This document shows, piece after piece, positions 53,399 through 63,270 of a stretch of 64,000 nucleotides of DNA. The position numbers and the translations under genes are program-made. The notes beneath the pieces are model-generated. The model saw only the letters and a program-made list of their open reading frames with translations, ran no database searches and was not told the origin of the DNA. Each line of letters opens with the position of its first letter. The first letter of the stretch is position 1. Source of the DNA: Naasia sp. SYSU D00948 (GTDB taxonomy: Bacteria > Actinomycetota > Actinomycetes > Actinomycetales > Microbacteriaceae); assembly GCF_017916515.1 (NCBI RefSeq), contig NZ_JAFMTA010000001.1:1054001-1118000 (forward strand). The letters are read 5' to 3'.

Positions 53399-55233
53399 CA
53401 GGCGCCGAGGACCCCGAGGAGGGCGTCCCCGTACCGCTCGAGCTTCGCCTGCCCCACGCCCGTGATGCCGGACAGTGCGGCCAGATCCCCGGGACGGACC
53501 GTCGCGAGCTCGCGGAGGGTCGCGTCGTTGAAGACGACGTAGGCCGGCACGCCCTGCTCGCGGGCCTCGCCGGCGCGCCACTCGCGCAGCCGCTCGAACA
53601 ACGGCCCGGCCTCGGGCGGCAGGTCCGCGGCCGGCTTGCGCCCCGAGGACCGGACGCGGTCGGGACGATCCGGATCCTTCCGGAGGAGCACCTGGCGGGC
53701 TCCGGAGAGCACCTCGGCGCTGCCGGCGGACAGGACGAGCGTCCCGTAGCCGTCCTCGGTGACACCGAGGAGGTTCTGGGCGAGCAGCTGCCGGAGGACG
53801 CCGCGCCACTGCTGCTCCGAGAGGTCCCCGCCGATGCCCCAGGTCGCAAGTCGCTCGTGCCCGTGCTGCCGCGTGCGGGGCGTCTCCTTGCCGCGGAGGA
53901 TGTCGATGATCTGGCCCCCGCCGAACCGCTGCCCGCGCTCGCGCTGCAGACGGACCACGGTGGAGAGGAGCTTCTGCGCGGGGATCGTGCCGTCCCAGGT
54001 CTCGGGCTTCTGGAGGCACGTGTCGCAGTTGCCGCAGTCCCCCGAGGCCTCCTCGCCGAAGTACGCGAGCAGCCGGGACCGGCGGCACTCGACGGTGTCG
54101 CAGAGCGCGAGCATCGCGTCCAGGTTCGCGGAGAGGCGGCGCCGATGGGCCGCGTCGCCCTCGGAGGTGTCGATCATCCGGCGCTGCTGCACGACGTCCT
54201 GCAGCCCGTACGCGAGCCAGGCGGTCGAGGGCAGCCCGTCGCGGCCCGCCCGGCCCGTCTCCTGGTAGTACCCCTCGACGGACTTCGGCAGGTCGATGTG
54301 GGCTACGAAGCGGACGTCCGGCTTGTCGATCCCCATGCCGAACGCGATGGTCGCGACCATCACGATCCCCTCCTCGCGGAGGAAGCGCTGCTGGTTCCGT
54401 GCACGGACGCGGGCGTCGAGTCCGGCGTGGTACGGCATTGCCGGGATGCCGTTCGAGGCGAGGAAGTCGGCCGTCTGCTCGACGCTCGCCCGTGAGAGCG
54501 CGTAGACGATGCCGGCGTCGCCCGGATGCTCGGTGCGCAGGAACTGCAGCAGCTGGCGGCGCGGGTCCGCCTTGGGCACGATCCGGTACTGGATGTTCGG
54601 GCGGTCGAAGCTCGAGATGAAGGAGGAGGCGCCGTCGAGGCGGAGCCGGTGGACGAGCTCCCGGTGGGTGGCGCGGGTGGCCGTGGCGGTGAGCGCGATG
54701 CGGGGCACGGTGGGCCAGCGCTCGCCGAGGTCGCCGAGGGTCAGGTAGTCCGGCCGGAAGTCGTGGCCCCACTGGCTGACGCAGTGCGCCTCGTCGATGG
54801 CGAGCACGGAGAGCCCGCCCCGCGCCGCCACGGTGTCGAGGAGCCGCCGCGTGGACTCCAGCGCGAGCCGCTCCGGCGCGACGTAGAGGAGGTCGACCGC
54901 GCCCTCGAGCAGAGCCCCCTCGACCCGGGAGCGTTCGCCGGCGTCCTGCGTCGAGTTGAGGAACTCCGCACGCGTGCCCACGGCGCGCAGGGCGTCGACC
55001 TGGTCCTGCATGAGCGCGATGAGCGGCGAGACGACGACGCCGGTGCCCGGCCGGGCGAGTGCCGGGATCTGGTAGCAGAGCGACTTGCCGCCCCCGGTCG
55101 GCATCAGGACGACGGCGTCGCCCCCCGCCGTGACGTGGTCGATGATCGCGGCCTGGTCCCCGCGGAAGGCGTCGTAGCCGAACACCGAGCGGAGGATCTC
55201 GAGGGGCTCCCTCTCGAGGACGGCGTCGGGCAT
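53398..55233 (-). CDS. recQ: ATP-dependent DNA helicase RecQ
   Basis: A 611-residue RecQ. The helicase core has MPTGGGKSLCYQIP (Walker A), AIDEAHCVSQWGHDFRP (motif II and aromatic loop), GYYQETGRAGRDG (motif VI), a C4 zinc subdomain (CRRSRLLAYFG, CGNCDTC), a winged helix and a C-terminal HRDC domain. It unwinds recombination intermediates. I chose ATG 55233 because TACCAT (55246-55241) ends seven bases before it; ATG 55242 would add three residues. Confidence 0.95.
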   Translation of the reverse strand: MPDAVLEREPLEILRSVFGYDAFRGDQAAIIDHVTAGGDAVVLMPTGGGKSLCYQIPALARPGTGVVVSPLIALMQDQVDALRAVGTRAEFLNSTQDAGERSRVEGALLEGAVDLLYVAPERLALESTRRLLDTVAARGGLSVLAIDEAHCVSQWGHDFRPDYLTLGDLGERWPTVPRIALTATATRATHRELVHRLRLDGASSFISSFDRPNIQYRIVPKADPRRQLLQFLRTEHPGDAGIVYALSRASVEQTADFLASNGIPAMPYHAGLDARVRARNQQRFLREEGIVMVATIAFGMGIDKPDVRFVAHIDLPKSVEGYYQETGRAGRDGLPSTAWLAYGLQDVVQQRRMIDTSEGDAAHRRRLSANLDAMLALCDTVECRRSRLLAYFGEEASGDCGNCDTCLQKPETWDGTIPAQKLLSTVVRLQRERGQRFGGGQIIDILRGKETPRTRQHGHERLATWGIGGDLSEQQWRGVLRQLLAQNLLGVTEDGYGTLVLSAGSAEVLSGARQVLLRKDPDRPDRVRSSGRKPAADLPPEAGPLFERLREWRAGEAREQGVPAYVVFNDATLRELATVRPGDLAALSGITGVGQAKLERYGDALLGVLGA

Positions 55234-55353
55234 GCGGGCCATGGTAGCCCGGCCCTCGGACGGCGCCGGCCGCTCCGGCGGAATGCGGAGAACCGGACCG
55301 CGTCTTCCGCACAGCGGACTCGGAGCGCCTGCTCGTACTGGAAGGATGGGAGG

Positions 55354-56214
55354 GTGTCGGCCCTCCTCGCCGCGCTCTTCGGTGTGGCGGGCGCGATCGT
55401 CTACGGCGCCGCGGACTTCTTCGGCGGGCTGGCGTCCCGGCACATCGGGGCGGTGCGCGCCGCCGCCCTGGCGGCCCTCTCCGGCCTCGTCGTCCTCGTG
55501 CTGGCGCTCCCGCTGCTCGGCGGCCACTGGTCGACCGAGGCTCTGCTGACCGGGGCGCTCTCCGGGGTGGCGGGGGCCGTCGCGCTGTCCCTTCTGTACG
55601 CGTGCCTCGCCATCGGGCCGATGAGCGTGCTGGCGCCCATCACGGCACTCGTGTCCGCGGTCGTACCGATGGGCTGGGGCTTCGTCCTCGGCGAGCGCGT
55701 CGGCCCTCTCGGGTCGATCGGACTGGCCGCCGCCCTGGTCGCGGTCGTGCTGGTCGCGCTCGTGCCCGAGCGCACCGCGGCCCGCGCCACGCTGCGCGGC
55801 GTCGCGATGGCGGTCGGCTCCGGCACGATGATCGGCGTCTTCCTGGTGCTGCTCGACGCGGCCCCCGACGACTCCGGGATCGTGCCGCTGCTCGCGAACC
55901 GGACTGCGAACGCCCTGCTGATGGCGACCGCGGTCGCGGTCCTGGCGATCCGCCACCGGAGCGCACCGCTGCGCGGCCCCGGCCGGGGGCTCGAGCTCGC
56001 GCTCCTCTGCGGCGCGCTCGACGCCGTCGCGAACGCGCTGCTGCTCGCGGGCGTCCGCACCGGCGAGCTCACGGTCGTGTCCGTGCTCACCGCCCTCTAT
56101 CCGGCCGGAACGATCGTGCTGGCCGCGCTCGTCCTCAAGGAGCGGATCAGCAGGGTGCAGGCGGCAGGCCTCGTGCTCGCCCTCGGCGCCGCGGTGCTCC
56201 TCGCGCTCGGTTAG
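55354..56214 (+). CDS. DMT-superfamily (EamA) transporter
   Basis: A 286-residue protein with ten predicted membrane helices in two EamA halves (first half about 1-140, second about 150-286). It is a drug/metabolite transporter of unknown substrate. GTG at 55354 overlaps a GGGAGG site. Only two bases separate its stop from that of the convergent lipoprotein gene. Confidence 0.88.
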   Translation: MSALLAALFGVAGAIVYGAADFFGGLASRHIGAVRAAALAALSGLVVLVLALPLLGGHWSTEALLTGALSGVAGAVALSLLYACLAIGPMSVLAPITALVSAVVPMGWGFVLGERVGPLGSIGLAAALVAVVLVALVPERTAARATLRGVAMAVGSGTMIGVFLVLLDAAPDDSGIVPLLANRTANALLMATAVAVLAIRHRSAPLRGPGRGLELALLCGALDAVANALLLAGVRTGELTVVSVLTALYPAGTIVLAALVLKERISRVQAAGLVLALGAAVLLALG

Positions 56215-56216
56215 TC

Positions 56217-57845
56217 CTACTGGTAGGTGACGAGGTCCGGCGCGGGGACCACCTGGGCCATGGTCTCCTCGGGCGAGAGCACGGGCGCGTCCTCGTCGTA
56301 GAAGTTCTTCCAGCCCCACCACTGGATGAGGGACCCCTCCCGCAGCGTGCGCCAGGTGTCCTGCTTCGCGGGCTGGGACCCCTGCCCGTCCGCGTGCACG
56401 AGGACGGTCGCCGCCGGGCTGGCGAGATTGACGCGCTCACGATCCGGGAGCATGTCGAGCCGGAACTGGTGCAGGACGAGGAGCTTGGGCGGGAGCGACA
56501 GCCGGTCCGTCAGCTCCTCGAGGTACGCGATCACCGTGTTGACCTCGTCGGCGCCGACGTTGCCGATCTGCACGAGGTGCACCTGGTCGGGCCCGATCCG
56601 CCACTCGGGGTCCAGAGCGAGGCCGACATGGGGGTAGGCGAGGAGCTCCTCGTACTGGCGCGCCTGGGTCGCGAAGTCGGTGCGCCCCGGCTGAAGGTCG
56701 AGCACGACGTAGAGGCCCTGCCTGCCCGCCTCCTCCACCCACGGCTTGATCGTGGCGATGTCGATCTCGTTCGAGTAGTTCCCGTCGGGACCGGCGGAGG
56801 CGGAGGCGACGCTCGAGATGATCTCGAACGAGGGGACGACGGTGCGCGTCGTGAGGGCCTGGTACGGCGCGGCGTGCGAACGGGCCCGCTCGATGCTCGC
56901 GCCGAGGTCCTGCTCGCCGAGCACCCCGAGGACGGGCGCGCCGGGAGTGCCGTAGATGGCGACGAGCATGTGGTTCGGGAACAGCAGCTGCCCACCGCCC
57001 GGGAGCTGCCATCCGGAGCGGGCGGTGCGGACCTTCCAATCGAGGCGGGCGTCGTCGGCGAAGGCCGCCCCCACCGCGAGGACGCCGGACGTCCCCTCGG
57101 CGCTCAGCGCGGAGATCGCGGCCTCGGAGCGCTGCGGGTTCGGGTCGTCCGCGGGCAGGAGCACGACGCGCACCCCGGCGGCGCGAGCGGTGGCGGCGGC
57201 GGAGAGCTGCGCAGGTTCGTCGACGAGGAGCGCCACCGACGTGGTCGCGGGCTCCGCATCGGGGATGCGCGGCAGCCGGGCCGTCGGTTCCGGAGAGGCG
57301 TCGCCCGCATCCTCGGCCTCGAGCAGGCAGGGCTGGCCAGGGTCGAGAGCGGCGACGGCCGCGAGCCCCGGTTCCGCCTCGCAGGCCGCGAGCCGGACGC
57401 CGAGGGCGCGGGACGCGTCCTCCGCCGAGCCGGGAAGCGGGACGAACTCGACGCCGGAGATCTCCTCCACGTCGCCGGCGACCACCGCCCGCTCGGCGCC
57501 CAGGCGCTCGAGCTCCTCCTGCACGGCGTCGTCGTCGCCCACCTCGAGCAGCGGAACGCCGAGCGCGACCGCGGCCGATGCGGCCGTCGGCAGCAGCGCG
57601 TCGCCCGCCGGCGCGAGCACGGCGGCAGGCGCTGCCGAGTAGAGGGCGCGGCTCATCGCGACGGAGGCGGCGGAGGCGTCCGACTCCGCGACCAGCGTCA
57701 GGCCGTCGGCGGGCGCCGCGAGCTCCACGGGCGGAAGCTCCGTCGGAGTGGGGGTCGGAGTCCCGCCGGGCAGGATCGAGCAGCCACTCACAGCCAGGAC
57801 GGCCGCGAGACCGGCGAGGCGCAGCCAGCGCATCCGCACACCCAT
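56217..57845 (-). CDS. Large lipoprotein: wall-binding-repeat-like part plus barrel-like part
   Basis: A 542-residue exported protein with lipobox VSGC and a Thr-Pro linker. Residues about 50-270 contain repeats like LYSAAPAAVLAPAGDALLPTAASAAVALGVPLLEV and ERLGAERAVVAGD, reminiscent of cell-wall-binding repeat 2. Residues about 310-540 look like a TIM-barrel (PSFEIISSVASASAG, GLYVVLDLQPGR, HVGLALDPEWR, PPKLLVLHQF, IQWWGWKNFYDED) with conserved-looking Asp/Glu at strand ends. It may act on cell-wall polymers; no family name can be given. ATG at 57845 or 57833 are both possible. Confidence 0.7.
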   Translation of the reverse strand: MGVRMRWLRLAGLAAVLAVSGCSILPGGTPTPTPTELPPVELAAPADGLTLVAESDASAASVAMSRALYSAAPAAVLAPAGDALLPTAASAAVALGVPLLEVGDDDAVQEELERLGAERAVVAGDVEEISGVEFVPLPGSAEDASRALGVRLAACEAEPGLAAVAALDPGQPCLLEAEDAGDASPEPTARLPRIPDAEPATTSVALLVDEPAQLSAAATARAAGVRVVLLPADDPNPQRSEAAISALSAEGTSGVLAVGAAFADDARLDWKVRTARSGWQLPGGGQLLFPNHMLVAIYGTPGAPVLGVLGEQDLGASIERARSHAAPYQALTTRTVVPSFEIISSVASASAGPDGNYSNEIDIATIKPWVEEAGRQGLYVVLDLQPGRTDFATQARQYEELLAYPHVGLALDPEWRIGPDQVHLVQIGNVGADEVNTVIAYLEELTDRLSLPPKLLVLHQFRLDMLPDRERVNLASPAATVLVHADGQGSQPAKQDTWRTLREGSLIQWWGWKNFYDEDAPVLSPEETMAQVVPAPDLVTYQ

Positions 57846-57879
57846 CGGCGGCAAGACTAGACGCCGGGGCGGGGAGGTC

Positions 57880-57903
57880 GGGAGCGCCACGCGTCCCGCT
57901 CCC
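57880..57903. terminator. Hairpin after the DEAD-box lipoprotein junction
   Basis: GGGAGCG and CGCTCCC form a 7-bp stem with a ten-base loop in the 82-base gap between the helicase stop and the lipoprotein start. It is a candidate terminator of moderate quality. Confidence 0.4.
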
Positions 57904-57927
57904 CTCCTCCCGGCCCTTTTCCCAGCG

Positions 57928-59937
57928 TCAGGGTGAGACGAGCTCCGCGGGAAGGTCGCCGCCGGCGGGGATCACGGTGACCTCCGCCTCGATCTCCGCG
58001 CGGTCGAGCAGCTCCTCGAGCCGCCGGCGTCGGGAGCGCGCGATCAGCGTCACGACGGTCCCCTGGCGCCCGGCGCGTCCGGTGCGGCCCGAGCGGTGCA
58101 GGTACGTCTTGTACTCCTCGGGAGCGTCCGCCTGCACGACGAGGCCGATGTCGTCGACGTGGATGCCGCGGGCGGCGACGTCGGTCGCGACCAGCACGCG
58201 CACGCGGCCGCTCGTCAGCCGCTCCAGGTTCCGCGTCCGCTTGGCCTGGTTGAGGTCGCCGTGCAGGCTCGTGGCGGGCACCCCGGCGTCCATCAGGTCC
58301 TCGGCGAGCTGCTCGGCGAAGGCGCGCGTGCGGGCGAAGACGAGCGTCTTGCCGGGACCCGATGCGAGCTCCGTGACGAGGCGGAGCTTGTCCTTCTGGT
58401 CGATCAGCAGCACGCGATGGTCGATGGTCGAGGACGCCTGGTCCTCGCCCGCGACCTCGTGCACCGCCGGGTCCACGAGGAACTCGTTGACGAGCGCGGA
58501 CACGGCTGCGTCGAGGGTGGCCGAGAACAGGAGCCGCTGCCCGCCGGGCCGCGTCCCCCGGAGGATCCGCTGCACCGGCTCGAGGAAGCCGAGGTCGGTC
58601 ATGTGGTCCGCCTCGTCGAGGACCGCGATCTCCACTGCGCCGAGGTCGAGGTGCCCCTGCTCGGCGAGGTCCTCAATGCGGCCCGGGGTTCCGATGACGA
58701 TGTCGACGCCGCGACGGAGCGCGCCCACCTGGCGCGCCTGCGGCACACCGCCGTACACCTGCGTGGTGAACAGGCCGACGCTGCGGGCGATCGGCTGGAT
58801 GGTGTCGTCGATCTGGAGCGCGAGCTCGCGGGTCGGCGCGAGGATGAGCGCGCGCGGCGCCCGCCCGGCGGCACGCTTCGTGCCGGCGCCGGCCTGGAGG
58901 ATGCGCTCGACGACGGGTGCGCCGAAGGCGATCGTCTTCCCGGAGCCGGTGCGTCCGCGGCCGAGCACGTCGCGTCCGGCGAGGACGTCGGGGATGGTGG
59001 CGGCCTGGATGGGAAAGGGCGACGACGCGCCGAGGTCGCCCAGGGCACGGACGATGTTGCTGCCGAGCCCGAGGTCGGCGAAGGTGACGCCCTGCGCCTC
59101 CTCCGCGTCGTGCGCGACGGCCTCGAGGCGCTCGTGCACGACGTCGTCGGCCTCGATCATGCGGCGCTCCGGGCGCCCGCTCGGCTCCGCACGCCGGGTG
59201 TGATCGGGGCGCTGACCGCGGGTCCGCTCCTGGAACTGCACGTAGCGCCGCTCGCGCTCGCCCGTTTCGCGGGGCTCACGCTGCGGGCGGCCGCTCTCGT
59301 CGCGGGGACCCCCGAAGCGCCGGCCCGCGGAGTCGCCGCCGGTGCGGCGCTCGGTGGGGCGGGCGTCCCGGTGGCCGAAGCGCCGGTCGTCGCGCTGCGC
59401 CGGGCGCCGGTCGTCCCGGTCCCCGAAGCGCCGGTCGTCGCGGTCGGCCCGGGGCCGCTCGTCGCGCTCCGCGAAACGCCGGTCCTCGCGCTGCGCCGGG
59501 CGCCGGTCGTCCCGGTCGCCGAAGCGCCGGTCATCGCGAGGCGCGGGGCGCCGGTCCTCACGGTCGCCGACGCGACGGTCGTCGCGGTCCGCGGACCTCC
59601 GCTGCGGACGCTCCTCCTCGGCCCGGCGAGGACGGTCGGCGCCGAACCGGCGGGCGTCGCCGTCGCGGCGCTCGTTCCCGGGCCGGTCCTCCGGGCGTCC
59701 GGGGCGCCACCCGGCGACGCGGCCCCTCGAGGGCCGGTGCTCGGGCGGGGTCCAATCGGGGCGGCGCTCGGCGCGCTCGTCCGGCCGTCCCTGGGCCTCG
59801 GCGCGGCGGGCGCTGCTCCAGCGGTTCTTGGCGGGCGCCTCGTCGGGACGGTGGCCGCGGTGCTTGGGGCTGATGCTGCCGGCCTTGCGGGCGCCGGAGC
59901 GCCCGGACGAGGCCGAGCGGGAGAAGTTCTGGGGCAT
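57928..59937 (-). CDS. DEAD-box RNA helicase with Asp-Arg-rich repeat domain
   Basis: A 669-residue helicase. The first about 250 residues are an unstructured, highly charged region with many imperfect copies of RDDRRFGDRDDRRPAQR-like units. The helicase core follows: FADLGLGSNIVRAL (Q motif region), GRTGSGKTIAFG (I), PTRELALQ (Ia), DEAD in VLDEADHMTDLGF, LLFSATLD (III), and HRSGRTGRAGR (VI). It is DbpA/RhlE-like and likely acts in ribosome assembly or RNA decay. In other helicases such charged tails sit at the C-terminus, so the N-terminal position is unusual. The ATG at 59937 lacks a clear ribosome site. Confidence 0.88.
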   Translation of the reverse strand: MPQNFSRSASSGRSGARKAGSISPKHRGHRPDEAPAKNRWSSARRAEAQGRPDERAERRPDWTPPEHRPSRGRVAGWRPGRPEDRPGNERRDGDARRFGADRPRRAEEERPQRRSADRDDRRVGDREDRRPAPRDDRRFGDRDDRRPAQREDRRFAERDERPRADRDDRRFGDRDDRRPAQRDDRRFGHRDARPTERRTGGDSAGRRFGGPRDESGRPQREPRETGERERRYVQFQERTRGQRPDHTRRAEPSGRPERRMIEADDVVHERLEAVAHDAEEAQGVTFADLGLGSNIVRALGDLGASSPFPIQAATIPDVLAGRDVLGRGRTGSGKTIAFGAPVVERILQAGAGTKRAAGRAPRALILAPTRELALQIDDTIQPIARSVGLFTTQVYGGVPQARQVGALRRGVDIVIGTPGRIEDLAEQGHLDLGAVEIAVLDEADHMTDLGFLEPVQRILRGTRPGGQRLLFSATLDAAVSALVNEFLVDPAVHEVAGEDQASSTIDHRVLLIDQKDKLRLVTELASGPGKTLVFARTRAFAEQLAEDLMDAGVPATSLHGDLNQAKRTRNLERLTSGRVRVLVATDVAARGIHVDDIGLVVQADAPEEYKTYLHRSGRTGRAGRQGTVVTLIARSRRRRLEELLDRAEIEAEVTVIPAGGDLPAELVSP

Positions 59938-60097
59938 GACGGAGAGGTCCGTTCCGGGAAGGGCCGCCGGACACGGCGGCGGGAGGGATCCCGGGCAGTC
60001 GCTGACCGGGCCGATCGAGAAGGATCCAGCGTTGCGCTGGCAGACCGGCCCCGAGTGACACACATCACTGCACCGGACGCACCGGCGCTCTCGTCAC

Positions 60098-60130
60098 GAG
60101 CCGACCGGCCAACGATACGCGAGTCGGCTC
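60098..60130. terminator. Hairpin downstream of the RND gene
   Basis: GAGCCGAC (60098-60105) and GTCGGCTC (60123-60130) form an 8-bp stem with a 17-base loop, just after the RND pump stop codon at 60144. No T-run follows. Confidence 0.4.
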
Positions 60131-60143
60131 CGCACCGCACCCC

Positions 60144-63100
60144 TCACGCTGGAACCGGTCTCCGGACCTCCTCGCGGCGGAGCCGGCGCCGCTCGCGCGG
60201 CCCCTCGAGGAGCGCGTACAGGCACGGCAGCACGACGAGCGTGAGCAGGGTCGAGGACGCGAGCCCGCCGACCACCACCAGCGCGAGCGGCTGCGAGATG
60301 AAGCCGCCGGTGCCCGTGAGGCCCGTCGCCATGGGCAGCAGGGCGAAGACCGTGGCGAGCGCGGTCATCAGGATGGGCCGGAGCCGTCGCGACGCCCCGG
60401 ACAGGATGGCGTCGTTCACGGAGAGCCCCTTGTCCCGGTACTGGTTCACGAGGTCGATGAGGACGATCGCATTCGTGACGACGATGCCGACGAGCATCAG
60501 CAGGCCGATGAACGAGGACACACCGAGCGGGATGCCCGTGACGACCTGGAGGAGGAGCGCTCCGGTCGCGGCGAACGGGATCGACACGAGCAGCAGCAGG
60601 GGCTGGATCAGGCTGCGGAACGTCGCCACCATGACGACGTACACGATGAGGATCGCGACGAGCACCGCGATCCCGAGCTGCGAGAACGCCTCGCGCTGGT
60701 CGGCGCTGACCCCGCCCAGCTCGGCTCCCGCCCCTGCGGGCAGGTCCGCGCCGTCGAGAGCGGCCTGCACGGCGGTGTTCGCCGCGCTGAGGTCGTCGGA
60801 CGCGGGGGTCACGGCGATCGTCGCGCTTCGCAGGTTGTCGGTCGTCGTCACCGTGGCCGGGCCCTGCACCTCCTCGACGGCGGCCAGGGAGCTGAGCAGC
60901 ACCGGCCCTGCGGCCGTGGGCACCGGGAGCGCGGCGAGCGCCTCCCTCGTCGCGGGCGGGTCGGTCGGCGACAGGTAGATGGTGAGCAGCTGGTCGTCGA
61001 TCGTCACGCGGCCGACCGTGCTCGGCAGGGTCTGCTGCGAGACGTAGCCCGCGAGCGCGAGCTCCGTGTACCCGGCGGCGGCCGCGGCCGCACGATCCAC
61101 GGTGATCTGCACGTAGGGCCGCCCGGCCTCGAGGTTGCTGGACGCCTCGGCCACGGCGGGCAGGTCGCGGACGGCCTCGAGGACCTCGGTCGCGGCCGCG
61201 TCCAGCTCCTCCTGGCTGCCGGCGGTGACGTCCACCTCGATGTTGCTGGAGCCCGCGAAGCCGCCCGAAGCCTGGACGGAGAACGTCCCCGCGCCCTCCA
61301 ATGCCTCGAGGCGCTCGCGCACCGTGCGCTGGAGGTCGTCCTGGTCCGCGTCCTCCTCGGTCGTGATCGAGTAGAGGGCCTGCGTCGAGCCGCCCCCGAA
61401 GAACGCGTCGCGCAGCGCGTTGCCGCTCGTGCCGATCGACACCTGCACGGTCCGGATCCCGCGGATCGACTGGAGCTCGTCCTCCGCGCGCCCGGCCGCC
61501 TCGTCCTGGACGTCGAGGCTCGTCCCCGGCTCGAACGCCTGAGTCACGGTGAGCGTGTTCTGGCCGCTCGAGCCCAGGAAGTTCGTCTTGAGCAGCGGAA
61601 GCAGGGCCACGGTGCCGCCGAGGATGAGGACGGCCGCGAGGATCGTCGCGAGCGGCCGGGCCAGGGTGAAGCGCAGCACCGGAAGGTAGGCCCGCTGAAG
61701 CCGGGTGAGGGTGTCCGGGGTCTCGTCGGGGACCCCCGCATGGCGGGACACGCGCCGCGCGCGCAGGAACCAGTAGGCGAGCACCGGCACGATCGTCAGC
61801 GACACGAGGAGCGACGCGAGCAGCGCGATGGTCACAGTGAGGGCGAAGGGCCGGAACAGCTCCCCGGTCGAGCCCTCGACGAAGGAGATGGGAAGGAAGA
61901 CGGTCACCGTCGTGAGGGTCGACGCGGTGATGGCCCCGGCCACCTCCCGCACCGCTCCCGCGATCGCTGCGACCCGGGCGGCGCCGGTGGGGTCCGTGCC
62001 CGCCAGGTGCCGCTTGATGTTCTCGATCACGACGATCGAGTCGTCCACGATCCGGCCGATCGCGATCGTGAGGCCGCCGAGCGTGAGCAGATTGAGCGAG
62101 TAGTCGGCGAACTGCAGCCCGACCACGGTCATCAGGACGGACACCGGGATGGAGATCGCCGTGACGATCGTGGCGCGCACCGACAGCAGGAACACGAGGA
62201 TCACGAGGACCGCGAACACGAGTCCGAGGAGCCCCTCGGTGGCGAGGGACTCGATGGACCGCTCGATGTAGGGCGCCTGGTCGAACACGACGGTGTACGT
62301 GGCGCCGCTGAGGGCGGCCTCGAGTCCGGGCAGGGCGTCGCGCACCGCGCTCGAGACCTCGACGGTGTTCGCGTCCGGCAGCTTCGTGACGGCCACCGTG
62401 AGCGCGGACTCGCCGTTCACCCGGGAGATGGTGGTGACGGGATCGTCCACGAGGGCGACCGTGGCGATCTCGCCGAGGGTGGCCGCGGGGCGGGCCCCGA
62501 GCACCGGGAGGGCCGCGATCTCGTCGACCGAGGAGAGCCGCGTGCCCGCCTGCACGGACAGGGTCGTCCCCTCCTCGGTGAGCGGACCGGCCGGCACGAG
62601 GACCCCGCTCGAGGAGAGGGCCTGGCGGATGGCGTCGGGGCCGACCCCACGCGCCGCGAGCGCGGCGACGTCCGGCGTGATCGTCACGCGCTGCCCGGAC
62701 GCACCGGTCAGGGCCGCGGACCGGACGCCCTCGAGATCCTCGAGCTCGGGGAGGACGAGCCGCCGGAGGTCGTCCGCGCTCGCTCCCGCCACCGCGACCT
62801 GGATGACCGGGAAGTCGGCGATGCTTCCGCTCAGCACCTGCGGATCGAGCCCGGCCGGCAGTGCCGAGCGGATGCGGCCCACAGCCTGCGCGATCTTGTT
62901 CTCCGTCGAGGCGAGGTCGATGCCGTACTCGAAGGAGGCGGCGACGACGGAGCGTCCCGAGCTCGAGGTCGCGGAGGTCGACTCGAGACCCGCGATCCCC
63001 TGGATGGCCTGCTCGATCGGGATGCTCACGCTCTGGTTGACGATCTCCGGCGAGGCACCCTCGTAGCTCGTCACGACCGCGAGCTGCGGGAACTGGATCG

Positions 63101-63218
63101 ACGGGATGAGCTCCTGCTTGAGCGAGGTGAGCGCGAGCCCGCCGAACACGGCCGCCACGACCGTGACGAGGGCGATGAGGGCGCGGTTCTTGAGACTCGC
63201 GACGGCAAGCAAGTGCAC
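60144..63218 (-). CDS. RND-family efflux transporter (AcrB/HAE1-like)
   Basis: A 1024-residue pump with the RND layout: one N-terminal helix, a large extracytoplasmic loop (about 30-330), six helices, a second loop (about 550-830) and five more helices. FADYSLNLLTLGGLTIAIGRIVDDSIVVIENI is the helix-4 region; its Asp pair is the proton relay. Full AcrB-like pumps with two large loops occur in actinobacteria although they lack a Gram-negative envelope. GTG at 63218 lies seven bases after CATAAT, with no ribosome site, so a leaderless message is likely. It is divergent from the DUF4097 gene. Confidence 0.9.
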   Translation of the reverse strand: MHLLAVASLKNRALIALVTVVAAVFGGLALTSLKQELIPSIQFPQLAVVTSYEGASPEIVNQSVSIPIEQAIQGIAGLESTSATSSSGRSVVAASFEYGIDLASTENKIAQAVGRIRSALPAGLDPQVLSGSIADFPVIQVAVAGASADDLRRLVLPELEDLEGVRSAALTGASGQRVTITPDVAALAARGVGPDAIRQALSSSGVLVPAGPLTEEGTTLSVQAGTRLSSVDEIAALPVLGARPAATLGEIATVALVDDPVTTISRVNGESALTVAVTKLPDANTVEVSSAVRDALPGLEAALSGATYTVVFDQAPYIERSIESLATEGLLGLVFAVLVILVFLLSVRATIVTAISIPVSVLMTVVGLQFADYSLNLLTLGGLTIAIGRIVDDSIVVIENIKRHLAGTDPTGAARVAAIAGAVREVAGAITASTLTTVTVFLPISFVEGSTGELFRPFALTVTIALLASLLVSLTIVPVLAYWFLRARRVSRHAGVPDETPDTLTRLQRAYLPVLRFTLARPLATILAAVLILGGTVALLPLLKTNFLGSSGQNTLTVTQAFEPGTSLDVQDEAAGRAEDELQSIRGIRTVQVSIGTSGNALRDAFFGGGSTQALYSITTEEDADQDDLQRTVRERLEALEGAGTFSVQASGGFAGSSNIEVDVTAGSQEELDAAATEVLEAVRDLPAVAEASSNLEAGRPYVQITVDRAAAAAAGYTELALAGYVSQQTLPSTVGRVTIDDQLLTIYLSPTDPPATREALAALPVPTAAGPVLLSSLAAVEEVQGPATVTTTDNLRSATIAVTPASDDLSAANTAVQAALDGADLPAGAGAELGGVSADQREAFSQLGIAVLVAILIVYVVMVATFRSLIQPLLLLVSIPFAATGALLLQVVTGIPLGVSSFIGLLMLVGIVVTNAIVLIDLVNQYRDKGLSVNDAILSGASRRLRPILMTALATVFALLPMATGLTGTGGFISQPLALVVVGGLASSTLLTLVVLPCLYALLEGPRERRRLRREEVRRPVPA

Positions 63219-63270
63219 GTCACGGATTATGGCCGATCGGTATGCACGGCTCTTGCGGCCGTTCAAGACG

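Noticed and set aside
58096-60978. A plus-strand open frame of about 960 codons with Ala/Val/Pro-rich repeats
   Set aside because: It is antisense to the DEAD-box gene and its repeats mirror the DR-rich coding repeats. No start region or family match supports it.
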